Source: an uncultured Lachnospiraceae bacterium (lineage in GTDB: Bacteria > Bacillota > Clostridia > Lachnospirales > Lachnospiraceae). From it: 64,000 nucleotides of DNA. The notes beneath the pieces are model-generated. The model ran no database searches. It saw only the letters and a program-made list of their open reading frames with translations, and was not told where the DNA came from. The stretch spans positions 1 to 64,000 of the forward strand of contig ONHF01000014.1 of NCBI GenBank assembly GCA_900317555.1, written 5' to 3'. Below are positions 1 through 8,313 of the stretch, piece after piece. How positions within the stretch are numbered: the first letter of the stretch is position 1; each line of letters opens with the position of its first letter. The translations under genes and the position numbers were made by a program.

Positions 1-45
1 AGGCTGGGTACTGACTGTTTGCTAAACTTTATCAGATAGGGAGTT

Positions 46-1620
46 TCACCCTACTATATCTTTGGCGCCGAACTGGCGCTCCATCAATACTACCGTCTCC
101 ACATGTACGCTGTGCCCGAACTGGTCCACCGGCTGCACCTTCTCCAGCCTGTATCCGCCTTCCGCAAACGCCTTCAGATCCCGCGCAAGCGTTGCCGGAT
201 CACAGCTGACATACACAATCCGCTTCGGCGCCGCCCCGAGCACCGTGCGGATGCAGGTCTCATCCAGCCCCTTCCTCGGCGGATCAACGACAACAACATC
301 GACCGGCGTATGCATGGATCTCGCATGATCCGGCAAAATATCCTCCACTCGCCCCGCTGTAAACTCCGCGTTGGTGATATGGTTGCGTTCGGCATTGGCC
401 TTCGCGTCGCGGATTGCCTCCGGGATAACCTCAATACCATAGACGCGTTTTGCATGACGCGCAAGAAACAGCGAGATTGTGCCGACGCCGCAGTATAAAT
501 CCCAGACATTTTCCTGACCTGTCAGGCCCGCATACGCAAGTGCGATACTGTAAAGCTTTTCGGTCTGTGCAGGATTGACCTGATAAAACGAAAGCGGCGA
601 AATATCAAATGAAACCTCTTCTCCCGCCGGCTCAAAAGCAAGAGCCGCAGTCCGCATCTGCCCCATGCCTGCGGCCGCCGGAACATCCGATGCACCTGCC
701 GGATCCGCGGCCGCCGGCGGAACATCCGGCGCACCTGCCGGAGTTGCCACCGACGAGGCGGCCGCTGCATTCTCTCTCACTTTATATACATGCAAAACAT
801 CCCGGATCGTCCCTTTTCCCCAGAGAACCCGGAGCTTCTTTCCCATAATGACATTCGTCCGGCCGGTATTCGTGTTCAATGTAATACCGGTCATCTCCGG
901 AATCGCCTGCAGGCGCTGTATAAGGATCTCCTCTTTCGGAAGGCGCTCCGCGTTGACGATCAGGCAGACCATGATCTGCTTTGTATAGACGGCGCGGCGG
1001 ATCAGGACATGACGAAGAAGCCCCTGCCCGGTTGTTTCGTCATAAGCAGGGACATGGAACTCTTTCATATAGGACAGAATCGTCTGCAGGATCACGGCGT
1101 TTTCCGCCGCTCCGATCAGGCAGTCCGAGACAGGAACAATGCAGTGCGTCCTGCCGGCGTAGAAGCCGGCCACCGGCTCGCCGTTTTTCATGCCGATCGG
1201 GAACTGGGCTTTATTGCGGAACCGGTACGGATCTTCCATACCGATGACCGGCCGCAGAACGCTGTCTGTCAATGCTTCATCAAAGCCGCCGATCCGGATC
1301 AGGCTGCTGCGCACCTTTTTGTACTTGAACAGGAGCTGCTGATCGTACCGCAGCGCCTGCAGCTGGCAGCCGCCGCACGCGCCCGCAATCTCACAACGCG
1401 GGCGAACACGGTACGGCGAAGGGCGCAGCACTTCCAGAAGCTTCGCGTATCCGAAGTTTTTCCGGGTCTTCATGATTTTGGCGCGGATATAGTCTCCGAT
1501 CACGGCATCCTTGACAAAAAGTGTGTAGCCGTCCGCCTTGCCAATGCCTTCGCCGTCGCTCCCCAGATCTGTAATGGCAAGCTCCGTGACGTCATTCTTC
1601 TGAAATGGTACTTTCTCCAT
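46..1620 (-). CDS. rlmD: 23S rRNA (uracil-5-)-methyltransferase, RlmCD/RumA family
   Basis: SAM-dependent enzyme that makes 5-methyluridine in 23S rRNA. Visible parts in order are an N-terminal TRAM domain (about 8-65), a [4Fe-4S] cysteine set (C76, C82, C85 and probably C167), a SAM-binding loop with DLYCGVGT, a VVVDPPRKG motif and the catalytic-Cys motif YVSCDP. At 524 aa it is longer than usual because of an Ala/Pro-rich insertion at about residues 283-335, encoded by tandemly repeated DNA (about 671-746). The ATG follows AAGGAA. It is the last gene of a four-gene minus-strand run. The family is certain; which uridine (U747, U1939 or both) cannot be told, since Clostridia often carry paralogues. 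Confidence 0.93.
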   Translation of the reverse strand: MEKVPFQKNDVTELAITDLGSDGEGIGKADGYTLFVKDAVIGDYIRAKIMKTRKNFGYAKLLEVLRPSPYRVRPRCEIAGACGGCQLQALRYDQQLLFKYKKVRSSLIRIGGFDEALTDSVLRPVIGMEDPYRFRNKAQFPIGMKNGEPVAGFYAGRTHCIVPVSDCLIGAAENAVILQTILSYMKEFHVPAYDETTGQGLLRHVLIRRAVYTKQIMVCLIVNAERLPKEEILIQRLQAIPEMTGITLNTNTGRTNVIMGKKLRVLWGKGTIRDVLHVYKVRENAAAASSVATPAGAPDVPPAAADPAGASDVPAAAGMGQMRTAALAFEPAGEEVSFDISPLSFYQVNPAQTEKLYSIALAYAGLTGQENVWDLYCGVGTISLFLARHAKRVYGIEVIPEAIRDAKANAERNHITNAEFTAGRVEDILPDHARSMHTPVDVVVVDPPRKGLDETCIRTVLGAAPKRIVYVSCDPATLARDLKAFAEGGYRLEKVQPVDQFGHSVHVETVVLMERQFGAKDIVG

Positions 1621-1655
1621 GAACTCTATTCCTTACTCTCCGCGCGGACTGCCTG

Positions 1656-2627
1656 TCAGAACGGCCCGTTCACGACATTGACAGGTTTTCCTTCGCTGAA
1701 CGCGCGGATATTGTCCGCCGTGATATCCAGAATCCGCTGGCGCGCCTCTTTGGCCGCCCATGCGATATGCGGCGTAATGATGGTATTCTTCGCGTGAAGC
1801 AGCGGATTGTCGTCCTGCACAGGCTCGGTTGAAACAACGTCGAGACCCGCGGCATAAACTTTTCCGCTGTTTAAAGCCTCCGCAAGCGCCTGCTCGTCGA
1901 TCAGCGCCCCTCTGCTGTCGTTGATGATGATAACGCCGTCTTTCATCTTAGCGATGGTCTCCCGGTTGATCATCTTCTCGGTTTCCGGGAACAGCGGGCA
2001 GTGCAGAAAAATCACATCCGATTCACGGTACAATGTGTCCTTGTCGACATACTCCGCGACTTTTCTGCCCTCCGGCGTCTCATGTCTGGCGTTCGCGATA
2101 ACACGCATTCCCATCGCAGAAAGGATGCGGGCAGTCGCCTGTCCGATGCGGCCAAGGCCTATAATGCCTGCTGTTTTGCCGGCCAGCTCGATCATCGGGT
2201 AGTCCCAGAAGCACCAGTCGGTGCTGTTTTTCCATCTGCCTTTCTTTACCTCCGCATCGTGATGCGCGACATGTGAGCAGATCTCGAGCAGGAGCGCCAC
2301 CGCGTACTGCGCAACGATTTCCGTTCCGTACGCGGGAACATTGACGACCGGAATTCCCTTTTCATGCGCGTACTTATAATCTACAACGTCATAGCCTGTA
2401 GCGAGCACGCAGATCAGCCGGATGCCGGGGCAGGCGTCAATTGTCATGCGGCCGATCGGCGTTTTGTTCGTGATAACGACATCCGCGTCCTCTATTCTCT
2501 GTGCGACCAGCGGCGTTTCCACAAGCGATGTTCTGTCGTAAACTGTCACTTCTCCAAGCTCTTCCAATGGCGCAAAGGAAAGGTCTCCCGGATTTTCCAC
2601 TGCGCCGTCCAGTATAACAATTTTCAT
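1656..2627 (-). CDS. D-2-hydroxyacid dehydrogenase (glycerate/hydroxypyruvate type)
   Basis: NAD(P)-dependent reduction of a 2-keto acid to a D-2-hydroxyacid. The 323-aa product has the split catalytic domain with a central Rossmann fold (GLGRIG), the conserved Arg in NDSRGALID, the Glu in DVVSTEP and the catalytic His in TPHIAW. The closest remembered group is hydroxypyruvate/glycerate dehydrogenase, but sequence alone does not fix the substrate. The start is ATG 2627 because GGGGAGG lies just upstream; the frame is open further upstream but that part overlaps the yhaM-like 3' end and looks noncoding. Spacing of 35 bp to the rRNA methyltransferase gene suggests cotranscription. Confidence 0.9.
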   Translation of the reverse strand: MKIVILDGAVENPGDLSFAPLEELGEVTVYDRTSLVETPLVAQRIEDADVVITNKTPIGRMTIDACPGIRLICVLATGYDVVDYKYAHEKGIPVVNVPAYGTEIVAQYAVALLLEICSHVAHHDAEVKKGRWKNSTDWCFWDYPMIELAGKTAGIIGLGRIGQATARILSAMGMRVIANARHETPEGRKVAEYVDKDTLYRESDVIFLHCPLFPETEKMINRETIAKMKDGVIIINDSRGALIDEQALAEALNSGKVYAAGLDVVSTEPVQDDNPLLHAKNTIITPHIAWAAKEARQRILDITADNIRAFSEGKPVNVVNGPF

Positions 2628-2676
2628 AAATCCTCCCCGCAGGGCGTCAAAACACCCCGTCCCCCTTTCCATCTCC

Positions 2677-3618
2677 TCAAATTTCGGTCTTTTTGATGTT
2701 GGACTCAAGGAATCCCTGGTAACCAAGCCACGGCGACTCGCTTTTGATCTCGAACAGTTCGCGGAAGATCTCAAGCTTCGCGTCCGCGTTGTCGGCAAAA
2801 TTCAGAGCAGCCGCCTCCGCGATCGCCGGCTTTTTCGGCGAGCCGAATTCGAGCTCGCCGTGATGCGCAAGAATGCAATGGCGCAGCTCATTCGACAAAA
2901 CCTGCGGAAACTCCGGGATCGAGCGCAGCTTCTCGTCAATCATTTCGACGCCGATCACGATGTGGCCGATCAGCTGTCCTTCATCCGTGTAATCATTCTG
3001 CGGAAATCTCGAAAGCTCTCTCGTCTTGCCGATATCGTGCAGAAGAGCTGCCGTCACGAGAAGATCATGGTTTAAAAACGGGTACTGCTCCGCCATGAAT
3101 GCACACATTTTCGCGACGCCGAGCGTATGTTCCAAAAGGCCGCCCATGAAGCCGTGGTGGACTGTTTTGGCGGCGGAAGAGGTCTGGAACTTCTTTACAA
3201 AATCCTTGTCGTCAACAAAAAACGCGATCAGGAGCTTCCGCAGGTTCGGGTTGTGCACCGAATTCGCGAGAGCAATCAGCTCCGCCCACATCTGCTTGAC
3301 ACTCTTCTTGGTCACCGGAACATACTCCGATGGATTGTATTCACCCTCGCGGCACTTGCGCGCGCGTTTGATATTGAGCTGGATCTTCTTCTGATAGACC
3401 GTCACATCTCCGACGATATCAACATAATCCATCTCGGAGAAATCTTCGATGCCGACACTGCCCGGGTCCCAGATTTTAGCGTCGACGGTGCCTGTTTTGT
3501 CCTGCAGAATGACGCTGTCATAGGCTCTTCCGTTCTTTGCGGTCAGCGTACTCTTTTTCTTGCAGAGGTAGATATCGCTGATGCTGTCTCCCTCTTTAAA
3601 ATCCTGAATATATTTCAT
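2677..3618 (-). CDS. 3'-5' exoribonuclease YhaM family (OB fold plus HD domain)
   Basis: A 313-aa protein with an N-terminal OB-fold nucleic-acid-binding domain (about 15-95) and a C-terminal HD domain containing HTLGVAKMC, LLHDIGK and ILAHHGE, the metal-binding His/Asp set of the YhaM family. These cytosolic enzymes trim RNA and DNA from the 3' end. ATG 3618 has AAAGGAA upstream. It sits 16 bp after the HtrA-like gene and 49 bp before the dehydrogenase, so it is probably in the same transcript. Confident at family level; in vivo substrates are not deducible. Confidence 0.9.
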   Translation of the reverse strand: MKYIQDFKEGDSISDIYLCKKKSTLTAKNGRAYDSVILQDKTGTVDAKIWDPGSVGIEDFSEMDYVDIVGDVTVYQKKIQLNIKRARKCREGEYNPSEYVPVTKKSVKQMWAELIALANSVHNPNLRKLLIAFFVDDKDFVKKFQTSSAAKTVHHGFMGGLLEHTLGVAKMCAFMAEQYPFLNHDLLVTAALLHDIGKTRELSRFPQNDYTDEGQLIGHIVIGVEMIDEKLRSIPEFPQVLSNELRHCILAHHGELEFGSPKKPAIAEAAALNFADNADAKLEIFRELFEIKSESPWLGYQGFLESNIKKTEI

Positions 3619-3634
3619 ATTGTTCCTTTCCATA

Positions 3635-4999
3635 TCACTGCAAAAACCGCGCCTTCGGCGCAGCCTGCACTTGCACTGTCTCATAACCGTTCACGCCCTG
3701 CCGCTGCAGCGACACCTGCAGTGGCTCCGGTTTGTCAATCTCTTTGAGCGCGAGCGTCAGATCTTCGAAGTTTTCGATCTTTCTCTCCCCAAGCGAAGTA
3801 ATGACATCGCCGCTCTGGATGCCCGCGGCCATCGCCGGCGAATCCATTTCGACTTTCGTGACAAACGCGCCTTCCGGAATGCTCTGGGCTTTCGCGATAT
3901 CCTCCGGTACCGCGGCCCCGTGAATACCAAGATAGATCTGCTGGCGCCCGTTGGACATTGCCTCGATCACGGGTTTTAACTCTGTCACGCCGACCGCGCA
4001 GACAAGGTTCGGGGTATCGCTCCTGCTGCCGGACATATCAATCCAGCCGATGATGTTTCCCGAAAGGTCCGCCAAAACACCGCTCGCCCCGGTGCTGCCA
4101 TAAATGTCCGTGGTAATCTGCAGGAGCGAACTGTCCTGCAGATCCAGCGGCAGTGCCGCATTGGTCACAATGCCGTAGCTTACGCTGCCGGCTGTTCCGG
4201 CAGGGCTTCCGACCGCGATAACCGGCTTTCCGAGCAGGCTGCTTTTTGAGCTGCTGCCAAGCACTGCCGGATGAAACTTCTCCTTTTCCTCTTCGCTCAG
4301 ACCGCTTTCGCTGATGCCGAGCACCGTAAGTCCCGTCACAAGATCGCAGGCCTTGACCTTCGCGTCGTATCTTTCGTGATCCTCTGTGGTCACTTCGAGG
4401 GAACCCGCGTCGGGGAGCTTGCTTCCCTGCGCGAGGATCAGGATTTCCGTGCCGGTCTTTGCAAGTACAAGCCCGCTGCTGCTGCCGGTATTGTTGAACA
4501 TGTCGCCGGCCCAGTCATAGTCCTTTGTGATGGCGGTTACCGTCACGACGGACGCCGCGGCCTTCTGAGCGATTTCGCCAAGCGTGCTGTACTGGTTTTC
4601 CAGCTCTTTGGCTGTTCCGCGGCTTCTCTCAATGTCCGAGATAACTTCCTGCTTGATCTGGTCTTTGTCCACCTGCTGGGAAACTTCTTCCGAAATCTGC
4701 TGCTGCACCTGTTCCTGCGTCAGCTCTTTTTCGTTCTTCATCATCTGCTCCGGAGACATTTCCTGCTCTTCTTCGGGAAATGTCACGGCTTCGGGCATCT
4801 CGGGCGGATTGATCGCGCGGTTGATGACCGGCTCCAGAAGCAGAAAAACAATACACGCCACAGCACCGAACATGGCTGCGAGAAATGCGGTGATTGCCGT
4901 TCTGCGCAGGAGCTTTTTTCTGTTGACCGGTCTCTGTTTGATCTTCTCTTTCATGAAGTCGGTATTGACTTCGTTTGTTTTCTTCTCTTCCTCTTCCAT
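3635..4999 (-). CDS. Membrane-anchored HtrA-like protein with PDZ domain, catalytic residues lost
   Basis: The 454-aa protein has a charged cytoplasmic N-terminus, one membrane helix (about 33-55), a Glu/Gln-rich probable coiled coil (about 78-135), a trypsin-fold HtrA domain (about 140-340) and a PDZ domain (about 345-445, LGIHGAAV, GDVITSLG). Against HtrA/DegP the catalytic positions are changed: the NNHV His position reads LAQG (Q191), the TDLAVL Asp reads TGLTVL (G223), and GNSGGPL reads TGASGVL (A305). The fold motifs around them are kept, so this looks like a pseudoprotease, possibly a binding or sensor protein outside the membrane. Start ATG 4999 is preceded by GGAG. First gene of the four-gene operon. 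Confidence 0.85.
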   Translation of the reverse strand: MEEEEKKTNEVNTDFMKEKIKQRPVNRKKLLRRTAITAFLAAMFGAVACIVFLLLEPVINRAINPPEMPEAVTFPEEEQEMSPEQMMKNEKELTQEQVQQQISEEVSQQVDKDQIKQEVISDIERSRGTAKELENQYSTLGEIAQKAAASVVTVTAITKDYDWAGDMFNNTGSSSGLVLAKTGTEILILAQGSKLPDAGSLEVTTEDHERYDAKVKACDLVTGLTVLGISESGLSEEEKEKFHPAVLGSSSKSSLLGKPVIAVGSPAGTAGSVSYGIVTNAALPLDLQDSSLLQITTDIYGSTGASGVLADLSGNIIGWIDMSGSRSDTPNLVCAVGVTELKPVIEAMSNGRQQIYLGIHGAAVPEDIAKAQSIPEGAFVTKVEMDSPAMAAGIQSGDVITSLGERKIENFEDLTLALKEIDKPEPLQVSLQRQGVNGYETVQVQAAPKARFLQ

Positions 5000-5099
5000 A
5001 TGTTATCCGCTCCGTCTTCTGCGCGGCGCTGCTCCGGCGGCAGGCAGCTCTTCGCGGCGCTGTCCGGCCGGCGGGCCTGCCTGCGCAGTACTGCTGTTA

Positions 5100-5128
5100 A
5101 GTATAGCATGATCCTGCCCCTGCATGCA
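5100..5128 (-). promoter_or_regulatory. Candidate extended -10 promoter for the HtrA-like operon
   Basis: On the minus strand TGC-TATACT (the -10 at 5100-5105 with a TG one base upstream) lies about 100 bp before the HtrA-like ATG. The -35 region (TGCATG, 5123-5128) is poor, as is common for extended -10 promoters. Confidence 0.4.
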
Positions 5129-5134
5129 TTACCC

Positions 5135-5164
5135 TTGGGCGCGATGTCCGGCTTGTGTTATAAT
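5135..5164 (+). promoter_or_regulatory. Promoter of mutS2, possibly giving a leaderless mRNA
   Basis: TTGGGC (5135-5140), an 18-bp spacer and a perfect TATAAT (5159-5164). The gap from the -10 to ATG 5172 is only 7 nt, so the expected transcription start falls on or next to the A of the start codon. No ribosome binding site is visible. Confidence 0.6.
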
Positions 5165-5171
5165 TTTCGAT

Positions 5172-7577
5172 ATGAATGAAAAAGTAATGCGTGTTGTCGA
5201 ATACAACAAGATAATTGAACTTCTGGCTTCCCATGCAACTTCCGGTCCCGGCAGAAAGCTGTGTCTTTCGCTTGTGCCGATGACCGATCTGGAGGACATG
5301 GAAAAGGCGCAGTCACAGACCGGGGCGGCGCTTGCCTTTCTTCTGCGGAACGGCTCTATCAGTTTTGGAAGCAACAGAGATTTTGGTGCGGACTTTCAGG
5401 CTCTTGCGATCGGAACATCTCTGCCTGCCGCGGAGCTCCTGCGGCTGGCTTCCTTTCTGGAAAACATCGCGCTTGTCAAAGGCCGCGCGCCGGCGGATGA
5501 GAGCGACCCTTTATTTGATCTTTTTGACTGCCTGTATCCTCTTTCGCCTGTCGCGAAGGAAATCCGGCGCTGCCTTCCCGCGGAAGACATCATCGCCGAT
5601 GACGCAAGTCCGGAGCTGCGGCGAATCCGCCGCGCGCTTTCACAGACGGACGAAAAGATCCATTCCCAGCTGAACCGCATGGTGAATGTCACCTATGCTT
5701 CCTGCCTGCAGGACAATATCATCACAATCCGGGACGACCGCTACTGTCTGCCGGTCAAGGCGGAATACAAGGCGCAGGTCAAAGGAATTGTGCATGATTC
5801 CTCCAAGGCCGGGTCCACTCTGTTTATCGAGCCGGCTTCGATTGTCGAGCTGGGTAACACGATGCGGGAGCTGCACGGGCAGGAGCGCAAGGAGGAAGAG
5901 CGGATTCTTTCATCCCTCTCGTCTCTGGCAGGAGAGCAGCTGACAGCGCTGCGGGACGATCAGGCCAACATGACAGAGCTCGACTTCATCTTCGCGAAAG
6001 CCGCACTGGCGCTTTCGGAGAATGCGATGCGGCCTGTTTTGAACACAAATCATGTTATCCGGATCCGGAAGGGCCGGCATCCTCTGATCGACCCGAAAAA
6101 GGTGGTTCCGATTGATCTCGAAATCGGAGACCGGTATAACATGATCGTCGTGACAGGTCCGAATACCGGCGGCAAAACAGTCACGCTCAAAACCATCGGC
6201 CTCTTCACGCTGATGGGCATGGCAGGGCTGCATATTCCTGCCGGCGACCGGAGCGAGCTGTCGGTTTTCCGCGAGGTGTTCGCGGATATCGGCGATGAAC
6301 AGAGCATTGAGCAGAATCTGTCCACGTTTTCGTCGCACATGACTTCCATTGTCGATATTCTGCGTCGTGCGGATAAAGACTGTCTGTGCCTGTTCGATGA
6401 GCTGGGCAGCGGCACGGACCCGACCGAAGGTGCGGCTCTCGCGATTTCGATTCTGAATTTCCTGCATGTGCGGGGAATCACCACGCTCGCGACGACGCAC
6501 TATGCCGAGCTCAAGCTCTTTGCGATGAAAACGCAGGGCATTGTCAACGCTTCCTGCGAATTTGATGTGGAAACGCTGCGGCCGACCTACCGGCTGCTGG
6601 TCGGCGTTCCCGGCAAGTCCAACGCGTTCGCGATCGCGGCAAGACTGGGTATGCCCGGTTATATCATTGAAACCGCGAAAGAGCAGATGTCGCAGGAATC
6701 CAAGGATTTCGAAGAGCTGCTGACAGATCTGGAAACTTCCAGACAGAAAGCGGCCAAGGAGCAGGCGGAAGCCGAGCGCATCCGCGCGGATCTTGCGAAG
6801 CGCGAGGAGCAGCTGAAAAAGAAAGAAGCGCAGATCGAACAACACCGCAGAGAAATTCTGGACAACGCGAACGAAAAAGCGCGGAACATTCTGCAGGACG
6901 CAAAAGATACGGCAGATCATGCCATCTCGCAGATCCGCAAGGGCGGCGGCAATATTGTCAATCTGGAGAAGACGCGCACGAATCTGCGCGAGAAGGTAAG
7001 CGCGAAGAACCGTTCGATGCAGCACCCCGCGGCACCGGCTCCCGCGCACCGGCAGCTGAAGCCTTCCGAGATTCATATCGGCGACAAGGTGAAGATTCTG
7101 TCCATGGGCATGGAGGGCGTTGTTTCGACGCTTCCGGACAAGGACGGAAAGCTGCAGGTACGCTGCGGCATTCTGAATTCGCAGGTACCTTTAAAAGATC
7201 TCGCGCTGATCGACGAAGAGACCGGTATGACACTGCAGCCGGGCAGCCGCACGGGCAAAAGCAGTTTAAAGAAAGCTTTCCGGAACCCGAACGCAGGCAG
7301 AAGCACGGACGGGCTGGATCTTTCACACGCGATGTCCATTTCCCCGGAAATCAATCTGATCGGTATGACGACCGACGAGGCCGTCATGGCGCTCGACAAA
7401 TATCTGGACGATGCGAGGCTTTCCCATCTGGAGAGTGTACGTGTCGTTCACGGCAAGGGAACCGGTGCATTGCGCAGCGCCGTGCACAATTATCTGCGTA
7501 AGCAGAAATGGGTCAAATCGTACCGCAGCGGCGAATTCGGCGAAGGCGATGCCGGCGTGACGATTGTTACATTCTAG
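5172..7577 (+). CDS. mutS2: MutS2 ATPase/endonuclease
   Basis: A MutS-family ATPase that in Firmicutes acts on recombination intermediates and collided ribosomes rather than mismatch repair. The 801-aa product shows the MutS2 core, Walker A GPNTGGKT, Walker B CLFDELGSGTDPTEG, a long charged coiled coil (about residues 500-610) and a C-terminal Smr domain with HGKGTGALR. The usual LDLRG motif of the Smr domain reads INLIG, so the acidic residue is absent. ATG 5172 was chosen because MNEKVMRVVEYNKI aligns with MutS2 N-termini such as MQQKVL; an in-frame upstream ATG at 5124 precedes the promoter. It is followed after 10 bp by a response regulator. Confidence 0.95.
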   Translation: MNEKVMRVVEYNKIIELLASHATSGPGRKLCLSLVPMTDLEDMEKAQSQTGAALAFLLRNGSISFGSNRDFGADFQALAIGTSLPAAELLRLASFLENIALVKGRAPADESDPLFDLFDCLYPLSPVAKEIRRCLPAEDIIADDASPELRRIRRALSQTDEKIHSQLNRMVNVTYASCLQDNIITIRDDRYCLPVKAEYKAQVKGIVHDSSKAGSTLFIEPASIVELGNTMRELHGQERKEEERILSSLSSLAGEQLTALRDDQANMTELDFIFAKAALALSENAMRPVLNTNHVIRIRKGRHPLIDPKKVVPIDLEIGDRYNMIVVTGPNTGGKTVTLKTIGLFTLMGMAGLHIPAGDRSELSVFREVFADIGDEQSIEQNLSTFSSHMTSIVDILRRADKDCLCLFDELGSGTDPTEGAALAISILNFLHVRGITTLATTHYAELKLFAMKTQGIVNASCEFDVETLRPTYRLLVGVPGKSNAFAIAARLGMPGYIIETAKEQMSQESKDFEELLTDLETSRQKAAKEQAEAERIRADLAKREEQLKKKEAQIEQHRREILDNANEKARNILQDAKDTADHAISQIRKGGGNIVNLEKTRTNLREKVSAKNRSMQHPAAPAPAHRQLKPSEIHIGDKVKILSMGMEGVVSTLPDKDGKLQVRCGILNSQVPLKDLALIDEETGMTLQPGSRTGKSSLKKAFRNPNAGRSTDGLDLSHAMSISPEINLIGMTTDEAVMALDKYLDDARLSHLESVRVVHGKGTGALRSAVHNYLRKQKWVKSYRSGEFGEGDAGVTIVTF

Positions 7578-7587
7578 GTGAAACAAG

Positions 7588-8298
7588 ATGGCAGCAGACA
7601 AGAAGAAAATCCTGATCGTAGACGATGACGAAAACATTGCCGAACTGATCAGTCTCTACCTTACAAAAGAAGGCTATGACACAGAGGAAGCGCATGACGG
7701 CGAAACTGCGCTGGAACGGTTTCCGGAGTACAGACCGGACCTGATTGTTTTGGATCTGATGCTTCCCGGTGTGGACGGCTATCAGGTCTGTCAGGAAATC
7801 CGCGCGCACTCGGACGTCCCGATCATCATGCTGTCCGCCAAGGGAGAAGTTTTCGACAAAGTGCACGGTCTCAAGCTCGGCGCGGACGACTACATGGAAA
7901 AGCCGTTCGATCCGACCGAGCTGGTTGCGCGTGTCAACGCGGTTCTCCGGCGCTGCCGGCTGAATGCGGCACGGACGGCAAAACAGGAGCCGCTCGACGA
8001 AATCGTCGAATACCCGGGCCTTATCGTCAACAAAACCAATTACTCGGTCACGTATATGGGCGAAAATATCCGGATGCCCCCGAAGGAGCTGGAACTTCTG
8101 TATTATCTGGCGGCTTCGCCGAATCGTGTTTTTACGCGGGAACAGCTCCTCGACAGCATCTGGGGATACGAATACACCGGCGATACGCGCACGGTTGACG
8201 TACATATCAAGAGAATCCGCGAAAAGATCCACGAGACGCCGGACTGGGGCATCGAGACGATTCAGTGCGTCGGCTACAAGTTCCGCACGAAGCGCTGA
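7588..8298 (+). CDS. OmpR/PhoB-type response regulator
   Basis: A 236-aa two-component regulator. The receiver domain (about 6-120) has the acidic pocket DDD near residue 12, the phosphoacceptor D56 in LIVLDLMLPG, and the conserved Thr/Ser and Lys (MLSAKG, EKPFDP). The C-terminal winged helix (about 140-235) has the family signature VFTREQLLDSIWGYEY and ends in GYKFR. An AGGTG site precedes ATG 7588. It lies 10 bp after mutS2 and 15 bp before its histidine kinase, so the pair is likely transcribed with mutS2 at least in part. The signal and regulon are unknown. Confidence 0.95.
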   Translation: MAADKKKILIVDDDENIAELISLYLTKEGYDTEEAHDGETALERFPEYRPDLIVLDLMLPGVDGYQVCQEIRAHSDVPIIMLSAKGEVFDKVHGLKLGADDYMEKPFDPTELVARVNAVLRRCRLNAARTAKQEPLDEIVEYPGLIVNKTNYSVTYMGENIRMPPKELELLYYLAASPNRVFTREQLLDSIWGYEYTGDTRTVDVHIKRIREKIHETPDWGIETIQCVGYKFRTKR

Positions 8299-8313
8299 CG
8301 GGGGCGCTGTGCC

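Noticed and set aside
5910-7076. A 388-codon minus-strand open frame
   Set aside because: Antisense to mutS2, Arg/His-rich, no motif and no ribosome binding site.
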